64,000 bases of DNA from Mesoterricola silvestris (lineage in GTDB: Bacteria; Acidobacteriota; Holophagae; Holophagales; Holophagaceae). Of this stretch, positions 41,890 to 50,637 are shown in pieces (position 1 is the stretch's first letter; each line of letters opens with the position of its first letter). The notes under the pieces are model-generated. The model had not been told where the DNA came from. It did no database searches and worked only from the letters and a program-made list of their open reading frames with translations. The position numbers and the translations under genes were made by a program. Where the stretch lies: positions 1,302,001-1,366,000 of the forward strand of contig NZ_AP027080.1 of assembly GCF_030295405.1 (NCBI RefSeq), written 5' to 3'.

Positions 41890-42984
41890 ATGGCCTTTGT
41901 CCCCCCCATCCCCGACGGTGGTTCGTACGACCGCGAACGGACCCTGGAATTCGAATTCGTGCGCGCCACGGAGAATGCCGCCCTCCAGGCCATCCGCTGG
42001 TCGGGGCGGGGCGAGAAGGAGAAGGCGGACGCGGTGGCCTGCGCGGCCATCGCGGGGGTCTTCGACCAGTTGGATATCCAGGGCGAAGTGGTCATCGGGG
42101 AGGGGATCAAGGACCAGGCCCCGGGGATCTTCGTGGGGGAGAAACTGGGGACCTGGCGCCCGGGGGCGCCCCGCTTCGATATCGCCCTGGACCCCATCGA
42201 CGGCACCACCAACATCGCCAAGGGCCTGCCCAACAGCATCTCGGTGATCGCCGCGGCCCAGGTGGCCGACGGGGCCACCCACGCCCTGCGCAACCTCCCC
42301 AGCTTCTACAGCCACAAGATCGCCTACGGCCCCGCGGTGAAGGCGGCCCTGGACCGGCACCCGGGGCCCTCCTTCCTGGACCGGCCCCTGGCGGAGGTGC
42401 TGGGCTTCGTGGCCGAGGCCCTGGGCAAGCGCGTGCGGGACCTGGTGGTGGTCACCATGGACCGGCCCCGGCACGACGCCATCATCCGCCAGGTGCGGGA
42501 GGCGGGCTCGGCCCTGCGGCTCATCTCCGACGGCGATATCACGGCCGCCGTGGCGCCCTCGCTGCCCCTTTCGGGGGTGGACCTGTACCTGGGCATGGGC
42601 GGCTCCCCCGAGGGGGTCCTGGCGGCCGCGGCCCTCAAGTGCCTGGGCGGGGACCTCCAGCTGCGCATGTGGTTCGACCCGGCGCGCCATCCCGAGCACC
42701 ATGCCGAGGTCACCGCCCAGGTGCCCGCGGCCGAGCTGCGGCGGGTCTTCCACGTGCGGGACCTGGTGGTGGGCGACAGCGCCCTCTTCTGCGCCACGGG
42801 GATCACGGACAGTTCGCTGCTGCCCGGCGTCAAGCTCATCGGGCACCAGGCCGAGACCCACTCCATCCTCATGCGGGCCAGCAGCGGCACCGTGCGCCAC
42901 ATCCAGGCCATCCACCAGCTGGACCGCAAGGGCACCCCCATGCGGGAGAGCTTCCTCCGGGGGCTGGACACCTCCTTCCGCTGA
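41890..42984 (+). CDS. glpX: Fructose-1,6-bisphosphatase, class II (GlpX)
   Basis: This 364-residue protein starts at MAFVPPIPDGGSYD. It has the metal-binding DPIDGTTNIA and EGIKDQAPGIF motifs and the C-terminal ATGITDSSLLPGVK of GlpX. It removes the 1-phosphate of fructose-1,6-bisphosphate in gluconeogenesis. That suits a cell growing on amino and organic acids. A CCTGTTTCAT sequence occurs twice in the 127 bp upstream, once at each end. Confidence 0.94.
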   Translation: MAFVPPIPDGGSYDRERTLEFEFVRATENAALQAIRWSGRGEKEKADAVACAAIAGVFDQLDIQGEVVIGEGIKDQAPGIFVGEKLGTWRPGAPRFDIALDPIDGTTNIAKGLPNSISVIAAAQVADGATHALRNLPSFYSHKIAYGPAVKAALDRHPGPSFLDRPLAEVLGFVAEALGKRVRDLVVVTMDRPRHDAIIRQVREAGSALRLISDGDITAAVAPSLPLSGVDLYLGMGGSPEGVLAAAALKCLGGDLQLRMWFDPARHPEHHAEVTAQVPAAELRRVFHVRDLVVGDSALFCATGITDSSLLPGVKLIGHQAETHSILMRASSGTVRHIQAIHQLDRKGTPMRESFLRGLDTSFR

Positions 42985-44859
42985 TCAGGCGAAGTCCAGG
43001 TTCTCCGTGATGCGCTCCCCGGTGGTCCTGAAAGTCTCCAGGAACCGGGCGATGCGGCCCTGGGCGGCCTCCAGCCGCTCCACCCCAAGGTTCAGGTTCA
43101 GGAGATCCACGTACCAGGGGGGCTTGACCTCGCTCTGCACATAGGCCCACGCGATGGCCCGGGCGATGGGGAGGGTGGTGGCCTTGGAATCGTCGTGCAC
43201 GTCCTTGCTGCGGGCGGCGAGCAGCTTGGCGTACTCCTCCTCCAGGAGCCGGTTGAAGAGCGCGGGCGTGAAACGGTCCCCGGGGCGCACCCCCAGGACC
43301 TCGTCCCCGTCCGTGAGGGGGGCCTGCTTGTGGATCCACTCCCAGAGGATGGAGAGCCGGATCTCCCCGGTGGCCATGTCCTCCATGAGATAGAGCACGT
43401 CGTCATTGCCGAAGTGGTCTGCGGGCTTAAGGGCCGCGGCCTGGAAGCCCTGGAGGAAGGCGTTGCCGTACTGGATGGCCACCGACAGCAGGTCCCGGGC
43501 GCCGGGGATGGTGCGGGGGGCGGGCTCCAGGAGGGTGAGGCCCGCGGCGTCCTCCGGGCCGTAGGTGAGGGCGGGGAAGGGGCGTCCCGCCTGGTTGTCC
43601 TCGCCGGCCTTCTCCCACACGGGGCGCACGATGTGGACCATCTTCCAGTGGGCCACCCACTTGCCCGAAGCCCCCTCCCGCTGCTCCCGTTCGGCCCCGG
43701 CCACGGCCCGGCGCATGCTCGCGGCCACTCCCACCTCCGAGCCCACGGGGATATTGGGCTCCATGCCCCCCTGCCACAGGGCGAAGCGGCCCAGGCGGTC
43801 CGGGGTGTTCACGGCCCGGCGCACCCGGTCCTCGTAGTTCCGCATGTAGCCGTAGGTCATGGTGATGGTGTCGATGTTGGGGTTCAGGAAGGCCGGATCC
43901 CAGGCCCGGGCGTCCGAGACGCTGTTGATGTAGTCCCAACGCCCGGTGTTGAAGCCCACGAAGTGGGGCGCCAGGGCCGCGCGGATCTCCATGAGCTGGA
44001 AGCACTGCTCCAGCTGCTCCACCAGGACGTAGGCCTTGACGGTGCCCGAGGCCAGGCCCAGGTGCGCCTCCAGGGCCAGGAGGAGGCTGTTCCACCAGGC
44101 GGCTTCGGCGGCGGTCTGGATCTTGGGGAGGTAGTACACGAGGCCGTGCCCCGCCAGGCGCAGGGTGGCGGCGTTGTTCACCGCGAAGGTGGCCAGGTCG
44201 GCGATGGAGGCCGAAAGGGCGGGGCCCCCGGCGTGGCGGATGTGGCGGTCGTCCAGGTGCAGGCCCCGGGCGCGGTAGAGCACGGTGGTGAAGTCCAGCT
44301 GGGTCCGCCAGTCCTGGATGATGGGGCGCCCGAAGAACCCCTGGGCCCAGGCGTTCATCTCCCCGGCGACCCCTTCGGCCACGTCCAGGAAGAGGGAATC
44401 CCGGCCCAGGGCGAGCTTGAGGTTGCGATGGTTGTCCAGGCTCATGGTCTCCACCTGCCCCAGGGCGTCCTCCCCGTCGAACATCCACCCGTCGGCCCCC
44501 GACAGGAGCGCGTAGGCCACGTTGCGGATCCCCGCGCGCACATCGGCCCGGGGCCGCGTGGCCGGGCCCGTGCCCTGGATCCACTGGCGGCGCAGGTCCG
44601 CGGGGATCTCCCCCCCGTCGAAATGCCCGGCCCGGGCCTCGGCGACGGTGAGGGCGGTGCCCGGGATGGTGGCCGCGGGATCCAGGAAACCGATGGGCTC
44701 CCGCTTCCGGGCCCGCTCCTGCCGGCGCGCGGCGCGTTCGGCCATGAGCTCCCGCCGCCGCGCATCCAGGGGCGCCAGGGCCTCCAGGGCGCGCTGCACC
44801 TCGATCGTGAGCACATCGGGATACTGGGCGAGAATGCCGGAGCGGTATTCGAGGGCCAT
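42985..44859 (-). CDS. aceB: Malate synthase
   Basis: This 624-residue protein has the catalytic-barrel motifs RAGIRNVAYALLSGADGWMFDGEDAL, YYLPKIQTAAEAAWWNSLL and GFNTGRWDYINSVSDA. It condenses glyoxylate and acetyl-CoA to malate. It is longer than the usual 530-residue MS-A form. GGAGG precedes the ATG at 44859. An ATG at 44883 would add eight residues. Isocitrate lyase is not in the window. A perfect 15-bp palindrome lies upstream. Confidence 0.9.
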   Translation of the reverse strand: MALEYRSGILAQYPDVLTIEVQRALEALAPLDARRRELMAERAARRQERARKREPIGFLDPAATIPGTALTVAEARAGHFDGGEIPADLRRQWIQGTGPATRPRADVRAGIRNVAYALLSGADGWMFDGEDALGQVETMSLDNHRNLKLALGRDSLFLDVAEGVAGEMNAWAQGFFGRPIIQDWRTQLDFTTVLYRARGLHLDDRHIRHAGGPALSASIADLATFAVNNAATLRLAGHGLVYYLPKIQTAAEAAWWNSLLLALEAHLGLASGTVKAYVLVEQLEQCFQLMEIRAALAPHFVGFNTGRWDYINSVSDARAWDPAFLNPNIDTITMTYGYMRNYEDRVRRAVNTPDRLGRFALWQGGMEPNIPVGSEVGVAASMRRAVAGAEREQREGASGKWVAHWKMVHIVRPVWEKAGEDNQAGRPFPALTYGPEDAAGLTLLEPAPRTIPGARDLLSVAIQYGNAFLQGFQAAALKPADHFGNDDVLYLMEDMATGEIRLSILWEWIHKQAPLTDGDEVLGVRPGDRFTPALFNRLLEEEYAKLLAARSKDVHDDSKATTLPIARAIAWAYVQSEVKPPWYVDLLNLNLGVERLEAAQGRIARFLETFRTTGERITENLDFA

Positions 44860-44921
44860 GGAAAACCTCCGCGAGGGCTCCAATTTGGCCCCGGTATTCC
44901 GGGGGATCCAGCGAAAACATC

Positions 44922-44936
44922 CGATTTCAGAAATCG
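44922..44936. promoter_or_regulatory. Palindrome upstream of malate synthase
   Basis: CGATTTCAGAAATCG is a perfect inverted repeat (6-3-6) about 63 bp before the malate synthase start codon. This is a good place for an operator. The binding protein is unknown. Confidence 0.4.
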
Positions 44937-45366
44937 AATGGTCCGATCAGGTCTTGCAGGGATGGCCGCATTGCCGGCCTTACCGAGGTGCCACCGGCCC
45001 GTCGAAAGCCCCGTTCCCGATTCAGTCTCTTCGGTGTGCCTGGATGGCCATGGATTCCGGCACGACCCTGACCGTTGTTTCAGGCGTGGCCTTGGCGAAT
45101 GCCTCGGGCGGAAGTTTGGCCGGATGTAGCCTCGGGCATACTCGTTTCCGGACATACTCATCATGCCCTTCACCAGATCCCAGTCCGAGTTCGATTGCGT
45201 TCAGGCGAGAAGGCACATAATTGTATATTAAAATTATAAACGTGTAAAATTAGATACTCATTCAAATTCATTCTCGTTTTATATGGAACAAATTGCCCGG
45301 TACAACCATGAATAGCTCTACAACAGGGGGTATCCGTGATGCCCCATCTCTAAGCTAGAGGTTGAA
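44937..45366. other. Gap entering an AT-rich islet
   Basis: The first half is ordinary GC-rich DNA with no gene I can support. From about 45190 the composition turns AT-rich (for example GTATATTAAAATTATAAACG), quite unlike the rest of the window. This part probably carries the promoter for the peptide gene that follows. No tRNA or clear repeat is seen at the boundary. Confidence 0.55.
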
Positions 45367-45744
45367 ATGAAGCTTAAAAATAACATCACTTACCTTTCCT
45401 CTCGTGAGCTAAGCCAGGTGCATGGCGGCATGTTTGTCACTCTCTGCAACTCCGGCGGCAGCACGCGTATGAGCATGTCGAATCCCAATCCGTGTCCTTT
45501 TTCATCTCGAGATATGGTGGGTTCGATGACCCAAACCGCGATCGGTGGGGGCTTTAGCGGCGCCCGGACGGGTGGGGCTGCGGCAGCGGCGACCGGCGCC
45601 GCAGGAGGAGCGCTGCTTGGCGGAATGGGTTATTGCGTCAATAATGTGATAAAGAATACGCCAATGCCGCATGTTCCGACCAATATTGCAGCATATACAA
45701 CGCCTGGGAATCCATTCCATTCGGCGGGCCGTGTGCATATGTAG
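45367..45744 (+). CDS. Double-glycine-leader peptide, bacteriocin-like
   Basis: This 125-residue protein has the leader MKLKNNITYLSSRELSQVHGG. Its ELSQVHGG end matches the double-glycine leaders cut by C39-peptidase transporters, giving a mature peptide of about 104 residues. The mature part has a Gly/Ala-rich hydrophobic stretch (about 60-92, ending AAGGALLGGMGYC), as in class II bacteriocins, and three Cys. GAGG lies five bases before the ATG. The surrounding DNA is AT-rich, suggesting transfer. No transporter or immunity gene is nearby. An antibacterial function is inferred. Confidence 0.68.
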   Translation: MKLKNNITYLSSRELSQVHGGMFVTLCNSGGSTRMSMSNPNPCPFSSRDMVGSMTQTAIGGGFSGARTGGAAAAATGAAGGALLGGMGYCVNNVIKNTPMPHVPTNIAAYTTPGNPFHSAGRVHM

Positions 45745-45805
45745 GGCAAGTCCATCCGCCTTGATGTTTGGTTAATGGCTATGAACATGCAATGATTGCG
45801 GAACA

Positions 45806-45883
45806 ATGAAGAAAGAATGGGAATTAATGCGTGATCCGGGCGCCCCGAACATCATCAGTCCCAAAGCAAACAAGGGCGGGTAG
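45806..45883 (+). CDS. Possible 25-residue peptide gene
   Basis: An ATG at 45806 opens a 25-codon frame starting MKKEWELMRDPGAP and ending KANKGG. It lies 61 bp after the double-glycine peptide gene in the same AT-rich islet. The ribosome site is weak (GCGGAA too close to the ATG). It could be a chance frame, a small accessory peptide or an immunity/pheromone peptide. I do not recognise it. Confidence 0.25.
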   Translation: MKKEWELMRDPGAPNIISPKANKGG

Positions 45884-46252
45884 TTTTGCATGTCATATAT
45901 CTCAACAAATTACAAGAATTTGATTTTGGATATATGTAATATCATAATTTTCCTGACAATTGCATTTTCAGACAATTCCTCCGTCCGCATCGGACTGTTT
46001 TGCGGATTCCTGGCGGGGGTTTTTATTTCCCGTTTCACCCATGGACGCAATCCACCTGGATTTTGAAATTCGGAAGATGCGTGTTATCGCCATTGGCCTG
46101 ATGAATTCCGCTGAAGAAGTCCGGTTGGCCCTGCTAGACTTCCGGGATCCTCCCTTTCCTGGCCACCTTGGGCGCCGACATCCTTGCGTTCTCCGCTCGA
46201 GCGCCATTCCGCCGGGTCGCGAAGGGACTCCTGATGAAAGGGTGCCTACCCC
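45884..46252. other. Intergenic, AT-rich then GC-rich, no supported gene
   Basis: AT-rich sequence continues to about 45960, with several ATAT tracts that could serve as promoters. GC-rich sequence resumes after that. A short open frame from 45960 runs into the next gene in another frame and has no ribosome site or recognisable motif, so I do not call it. Confidence 0.5.
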
Positions 46253-47707
46253 ATGCTTCCACCCGCCCTTCCCCCCGCAGAAACCAGGCCCGCCCCTTCC
46301 CTCGCCCAGGTCCACGGGGATCTCAAAACCGCTCGGCAAGCCGCCGAGAAATCCCGGCGGCCGGTGCTGGGCATCTTCCCCGAAGACGAGACCCGGTTCC
46401 AGGCGGCCCTGTCCTTCCTGAACACGCTGGAGGGCGCGCGGCTGCGCAGCGAATCGGAGGTGTGGCTGGCCAGGCCCGGGGATCCCTCCGCCCAGGCCCT
46501 CCTGGACAAAGCGGAGATCCGTTCCCTTCCGGCCGTCGTGAAGCTGGATTCCAGGGCCAGGACGGTCCAGGACTTCCTTGCCGGAAGCGATGGGGCTCCG
46601 CTGGACAAGGCCTGCCGGGAGCTCATGGAGCGGGAGGACGCCCACGGCGTGCCCCCCCTGGAACGGATCCGGGCCTGGTCGGGGGGGATGGATCCCGCCC
46701 CCTTCGTCGCCTTCGGCCAGGCGCGCGCCCAGGACCTCGGCGCGGCCGCCCTGGAACCCCACCGAAGCTGGCTGGTGGGCCTGGTCAAGAACCCGGATTC
46801 CAGGCTCCGGGCCTGGGCGGCCACGCGCCTCGTCGAAGCCAACGCCCGGATGGCTCCGGGGGATCCCGATGCCTGGGGCGCCTTCCTGGAATTCAGGCTG
46901 AAGGAGTTCTACGACACGATCCGCAACAGGATGACGGGCCGGGTGTCGTCCCCCTGGGGAAAACTCGGAGCGCCGGGCTTCATCGGGCCCAAGGCCCCCT
47001 TCTGGCCGGCCATCCGGGCCCTGCTGCGCAGCCCCAAGGCTCCCGCCCTGGGGGCCAGCTTCTATGCCCTGATGGCCCCCGAACTCCGGGCGGAGGATCG
47101 CGAATGGGTCCTGGGGACCTTCACGGCCCAAGGGCATCGCCAGGCGGGTGAGCCCTGGAACAACACGGCCTTCTGGATCGGCACGGATTGGCTGCTGGCG
47201 TACGGGGCGCCCGCGGATTGGGCCGCCTTCGCCTCCGGCCTCACCGATGGCGCTTGGAAGACCGCGCTCCACGACGTGGAGTACCAGGTCAGGCAGGTGC
47301 CCGCCTTCTGGGACGCCTCCCCCGCCGTGCAGGACCTGTTCTGCGAGGGCGAGACCGCCGACGCCTTCTGGAAGAACCCCGACGGGTGCCTGGCCTCCTG
47401 GGGCGTGACCCGGGAGACCCTGGTGGAACTGGGCATCGACCAGATCCGCCTCCTCAAGGGAGGGGCCTACCCCAGGTACCCGGAGGAGGCCAAGCGACGC
47501 GGTTTCACGGGAATCGTCCATGTGCGCACCCTGGTGGACGCCAAGGGCAAGCCGCTCTGGGCCCGTCCGCTTCCGGGATATGCCCTGTGCTTCTTCGCGC
47601 CCTTCGGCGTCCGGTACGCGGCGAACGCCACCTTCGAGGCCGCCAAGGTCGGCGGGGTGGGGCGCCCCGCGCAGTTCGTCTTCCATTTCCCCTTCAAGCG
47701 CCGTTGA
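46253..47707 (+). CDS. Large protein with C-terminal TonB-type domain
   Basis: The protein has 484 residues. The last 85 or so (from GGAYPRYPEEAKRRGFTGIVHVRTLVD) match the TonB C-terminal fold that contacts outer-membrane receptors. The first 400 residues are Ala/Arg-rich, and a thioredoxin-like start (AAEKSRRPVLGIFPEDE) is possible. There is no signal peptide or membrane anchor, unlike true TonB, so an energy-transducing role is doubtful. The upstream in-frame stop at 46235 excludes a longer form. It may be a misread start, or a periplasmic protein whose anchor was lost. Confidence 0.65.
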   Translation: MLPPALPPAETRPAPSLAQVHGDLKTARQAAEKSRRPVLGIFPEDETRFQAALSFLNTLEGARLRSESEVWLARPGDPSAQALLDKAEIRSLPAVVKLDSRARTVQDFLAGSDGAPLDKACRELMEREDAHGVPPLERIRAWSGGMDPAPFVAFGQARAQDLGAAALEPHRSWLVGLVKNPDSRLRAWAATRLVEANARMAPGDPDAWGAFLEFRLKEFYDTIRNRMTGRVSSPWGKLGAPGFIGPKAPFWPAIRALLRSPKAPALGASFYALMAPELRAEDREWVLGTFTAQGHRQAGEPWNNTAFWIGTDWLLAYGAPADWAAFASGLTDGAWKTALHDVEYQVRQVPAFWDASPAVQDLFCEGETADAFWKNPDGCLASWGVTRETLVELGIDQIRLLKGGAYPRYPEEAKRRGFTGIVHVRTLVDAKGKPLWARPLPGYALCFFAPFGVRYAANATFEAAKVGGVGRPAQFVFHFPFKRR

Positions 47708-48854
47708 GGGTCCCCTGAAGGGCCATCCCGACCTTCACCAGCCGGCAGACCCGGGCGGCGCCCGCCTCCAGGAGCCGGGCGCCCTGGTCCATGCAGGTTT
47801 CCAGGGCCATGGGCGCGGGGACGATGCTCGCCAGGGCGTCGATGCCCTGGGCCAGCACCTCGTCGGCGCCTTCGGCGAGTCCACCCGATAGACAGACCAC
47901 CGGGACGCCGTGGCGCCGGGCCACGGCGGCCACGCCCACGGGGGCCTTGCCCATGGCGGTCTGGGCATCGGTGCGGCCCTCCCCGGTGATGACCAGGGCG
48001 GCGCCCCGCACCAGGTCCTCGAAGCCGGTGGCCTCCAGCACGATCTCCACGCCGGGGCGGAGCCGGGCGGGGGTGAACCACATCAGGCCGGCGCCCAGGC
48101 CGCCCGCGGCCCCGGCGCCGGGGCGCAGGGCCACGTCCCGGCCGGTGGCGGCGGTGGCCACCCGGGCCAGGACGCCCAGGGCCCGGTCCAGCTCCTGCAC
48201 GGCCTCGGGGGTGGCGCCCTTCTGGGGGCCGTAGATGGCCGAGGCGCCCCGGGGGCCGCAGAGGGGGTTGTCCACGTCGCAGGCCACGAGGATGCTGGCC
48301 GTGGCCAGGCGGGGATCGAGGCCGGAAGTGTCGATGGCCGCGAGGCGGGCCAGGGCGGCGCCCCCTTCCGGAAGGGGCAGCCCCTGGGCGTCCAGGAACC
48401 TCGCGCCCAGGGCCCGGGCCATGCCGGCGCCGCCGTCGTTGGTGGCGCTGCCGCCGATGCCGATGACGAGCCGGTCCAGGCCCGCGTCCAGGGCCGCCTT
48501 GACGAGGTGGCCGGTGCCGGCGGTGGAGGTGATCCGGGGATCCCGCCTGTCCCCGGGGACCAGGGGCAGTCCCGAGGCGGCGGCCATTTCGATGACGGCG
48601 GTGACGCCGTCGCCCAGGACCCCCCAGGTGGCCGTCACCGGCTCGCCCAGGGGCCCCGGCACCCGGGTGCGCACCAGCCGGCCCCCGGTGGCCGACACCA
48701 GGGCCTCCACCGTGCCTTCGCCGCCGTCGGCGATGGGGACCTTGCGCACCTCGGCATCGGGGAACACGGCGTGGATGCCCCGTTCGATGGCCTCGGCGGC
48801 GCCCAGGGCCGACACGCTTCCCTTGAAGGAATCCGGGGCGACGACGATGCGCAT
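47694..48854 (-). CDS. Glycerate kinase (GarK/GlxK family)
   Basis: This 386-residue protein has the family motifs VVAPDSFKGSVSA, PIADGGEGTVEA, GIGGSATNDGGAGM and ITGEGRTDAQTAMGK. It phosphorylates D-glycerate, most often to 2-phosphoglycerate in this family. It links glycolate/glyoxylate or serine breakdown to glycolysis. It is 4 bp from the lactate permease gene and in the same operon. It overlaps the preceding convergent gene by 14 bp. Confidence 0.93.
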   Translation of the reverse strand: MRIVVAPDSFKGSVSALGAAEAIERGIHAVFPDAEVRKVPIADGGEGTVEALVSATGGRLVRTRVPGPLGEPVTATWGVLGDGVTAVIEMAAASGLPLVPGDRRDPRITSTAGTGHLVKAALDAGLDRLVIGIGGSATNDGGAGMARALGARFLDAQGLPLPEGGAALARLAAIDTSGLDPRLATASILVACDVDNPLCGPRGASAIYGPQKGATPEAVQELDRALGVLARVATAATGRDVALRPGAGAAGGLGAGLMWFTPARLRPGVEIVLEATGFEDLVRGAALVITGEGRTDAQTAMGKAPVGVAAVARRHGVPVVCLSGGLAEGADEVLAQGIDALASIVPAPMALETCMDQGARLLEAGAARVCRLVKVGMALQGTLNGA

Positions 48855-48858
48855 GGAG

Positions 48859-50493
48859 CTACCTCCCCAGGGGAACCAGGCCCGGGAACAGGAACGCGAA
48901 AGCCCAGACCATGAGGCCCAGGAGGATCACGTAGGGGATGGTGTAGTTGATGGTCTGTCGCATGATCTGGCCTTCCTTCCCGGCCAGGCCCACGGCGGTG
49001 GCGGCGATGACGATGCTCTGGGGGCTGACCATCTTGCCCGCGGAGGCGCCGGCGCTGCCGGCGGCGGCCATGAGGATGTCCGAGAGGCCCATGGCCTTGG
49101 CGGTGAGCACCTGCAGATTGCCGAAGAGGGCGTTGGCCGAGGTGTTGGAGCCGGTGAGGAACACGCCGATCATGCCGAACAGGGGGCTCAGGAGGGGATA
49201 GACGGAGCGGCTCACCACGTGCACGATGCTCTGGCTCAGGGTGGCGACCATGGAGATCTGCTTGGTGCCCAGAACGCCCCACACGGCCAGCTTGGTCTTG
49301 GGATCCACGATGGGCAGGGAGACGTTCATCACTTCCGAGATGGCCAGGATGCAGGCCACGGCGATGAAGGAGGGGATCATCTGCCGGAAGGTCTTCCCGA
49401 ACTGCGCGCCCACCACGGCGTACTTCACGCCCATGAAGGGGAAGGCCACGAGGCCGGCGATGAGCATGACGGTGCCGGGGGTCTGCAGCCAGGAGAAGGC
49501 GTAGAGCTTGCCGGGGTTGTAGATCTGGACCTTGATGAGAAGGGCCTGCCAGCCCGGGGCGGTGCCCGCGAACAGGGGCTTGGTGGCCTTGAGGTTCACC
49601 AGGATGATGAAGGTGGCCAGGAGCAGGTACGGCAGCCAGGAAAGGAAGAGCTCCCTGGGGTGGAATTCGGGCGCCGCGTTGTCGGAGGCCTTCTCCCCCT
49701 CGAAGAGCCAGGGCTCCTCCTTGGCCTTGAACTTCAGGTGGATGGCCGTGGCCGTCAGGCACACCAGGGCGGCCAGGACGCTGGTCAATTCGGCGCTGAC
49801 GAAGTTCGACACCAGGAATTCGGTGACGGCGAAGCTGGCGCCGGTGACGAGGATGGTGCCCAGGGCGCCGCGCATGCCCTTGCCGCGGCTCATGGCGTAG
49901 ACGGTGGCGAAGGCCATGATGAAGGCCAGGGGCGCCATGAGGCGCCCGGTCATCATGGAGAGGCCCATGAGATCCTGGCCGGTGGTCTTGGCCAGGGTGA
50001 CGGTGGGGATGGCCAGGGACCCGAAGGGCACCGGGCCCGTGTTGGCCACGAGGCAGACCATGGCGGCCATCATGGGGTTGTAGCCCAGGCCCACCAGGAT
50101 CATGGCGGGGATGGCCACGGGGGCGCCGAAGCCGCAGATGCCTTCCAGGAAGGCCCCGAAGCCGAAGGCGATGAGGAGCGCCTGGGCGCGGCGGTCGATG
50201 GTGAGGTTGGCCATGGCCCCCTGCATCTTGTCCATCCACCCCGTGACCTTGAGGACGTTGTAGATCACCAGGGCGCCGAAAGGGATGTACATGATGGGGA
50301 AGATGCCGGTGAGGCCGCCCTGCAGGGCCGCGAGGAGCACCACCTTCGTGGGCAGGCCGAAGAAGAGGATGGCCCCGAGCACCGTCACGACGAGGGCGAT
50401 GGGCGCCACCTTGGCCGCGGGTTTCATCATCAGCGGAATGCCGATGAGGAGGACAAGGAGTGGCAGAGAAGCCACGAGAGCTCCGGACAACAT
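48859..50493 (-). CDS. lldP: L-lactate permease family transporter
   Basis: This 544-residue membrane protein has about 12-14 hydrophobic helices, with FGFGAFLEGICGFGAPVAIP, GPVPFGSLAIP and the C-terminal TGSNTSANALFGNLQ and AGSAGASAGKMVSPQ of LctP/LldP. It imports lactate or glycolate with protons. Next to glycerate kinase, glycolate or glycerate-related uptake is also possible. AGGAGG lies well placed before the ATG. Confidence 0.94.
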   Translation of the reverse strand: MLSGALVASLPLLVLLIGIPLMMKPAAKVAPIALVVTVLGAILFFGLPTKVVLLAALQGGLTGIFPIMYIPFGALVIYNVLKVTGWMDKMQGAMANLTIDRRAQALLIAFGFGAFLEGICGFGAPVAIPAMILVGLGYNPMMAAMVCLVANTGPVPFGSLAIPTVTLAKTTGQDLMGLSMMTGRLMAPLAFIMAFATVYAMSRGKGMRGALGTILVTGASFAVTEFLVSNFVSAELTSVLAALVCLTATAIHLKFKAKEEPWLFEGEKASDNAAPEFHPRELFLSWLPYLLLATFIILVNLKATKPLFAGTAPGWQALLIKVQIYNPGKLYAFSWLQTPGTVMLIAGLVAFPFMGVKYAVVGAQFGKTFRQMIPSFIAVACILAISEVMNVSLPIVDPKTKLAVWGVLGTKQISMVATLSQSIVHVVSRSVYPLLSPLFGMIGVFLTGSNTSANALFGNLQVLTAKAMGLSDILMAAAGSAGASAGKMVSPQSIVIAATAVGLAGKEGQIMRQTINYTIPYVILLGLMVWAFAFLFPGLVPLGR

Positions 50494-50515
50494 GACTTGC
50501 CTCCTGGTTTGAGTG

Positions 50516-50529
50516 GATATGAACATATC
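50516..50529. promoter_or_regulatory. Palindrome upstream of lactate permease
   Basis: GATATGAACATATC is a perfect inverted repeat lying 23-36 bp before the permease start, between the divergent permease and hydrolase genes. It could be an operator. No adjacent regulator gene is present. Confidence 0.35.
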
Positions 50530-50637
50530 AGGGGACGTGCGGCGGTCCAGGAAAAATTGCCGGGCCTCCTTTTTTTCCGATCCCCGGTCCCGCCCCGGCC
50601 CCTTCAGGATCGTGCGAGAATCACCCCGGAGGCACCC

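Noticed and set aside
45022-45216. 64-codon minus-strand frame before the peptide gene
   Set aside because: It lies in ordinary GC-rich spacer, with no motif and no ribosome site. It is not strong enough to call.
45960-46421. 153-codon frame after the AT-rich islet
   Set aside because: It has no ribosome site, shows no recognisable motif and runs in another frame into the TonB-domain gene.
48235-50637. Extended N-terminus of nearly 800 codons for the isochorismatase-fold hydrolase
   Set aside because: It runs antisense through glycerate kinase and lactate permease. The family start and a GGAGG site are at 50638.
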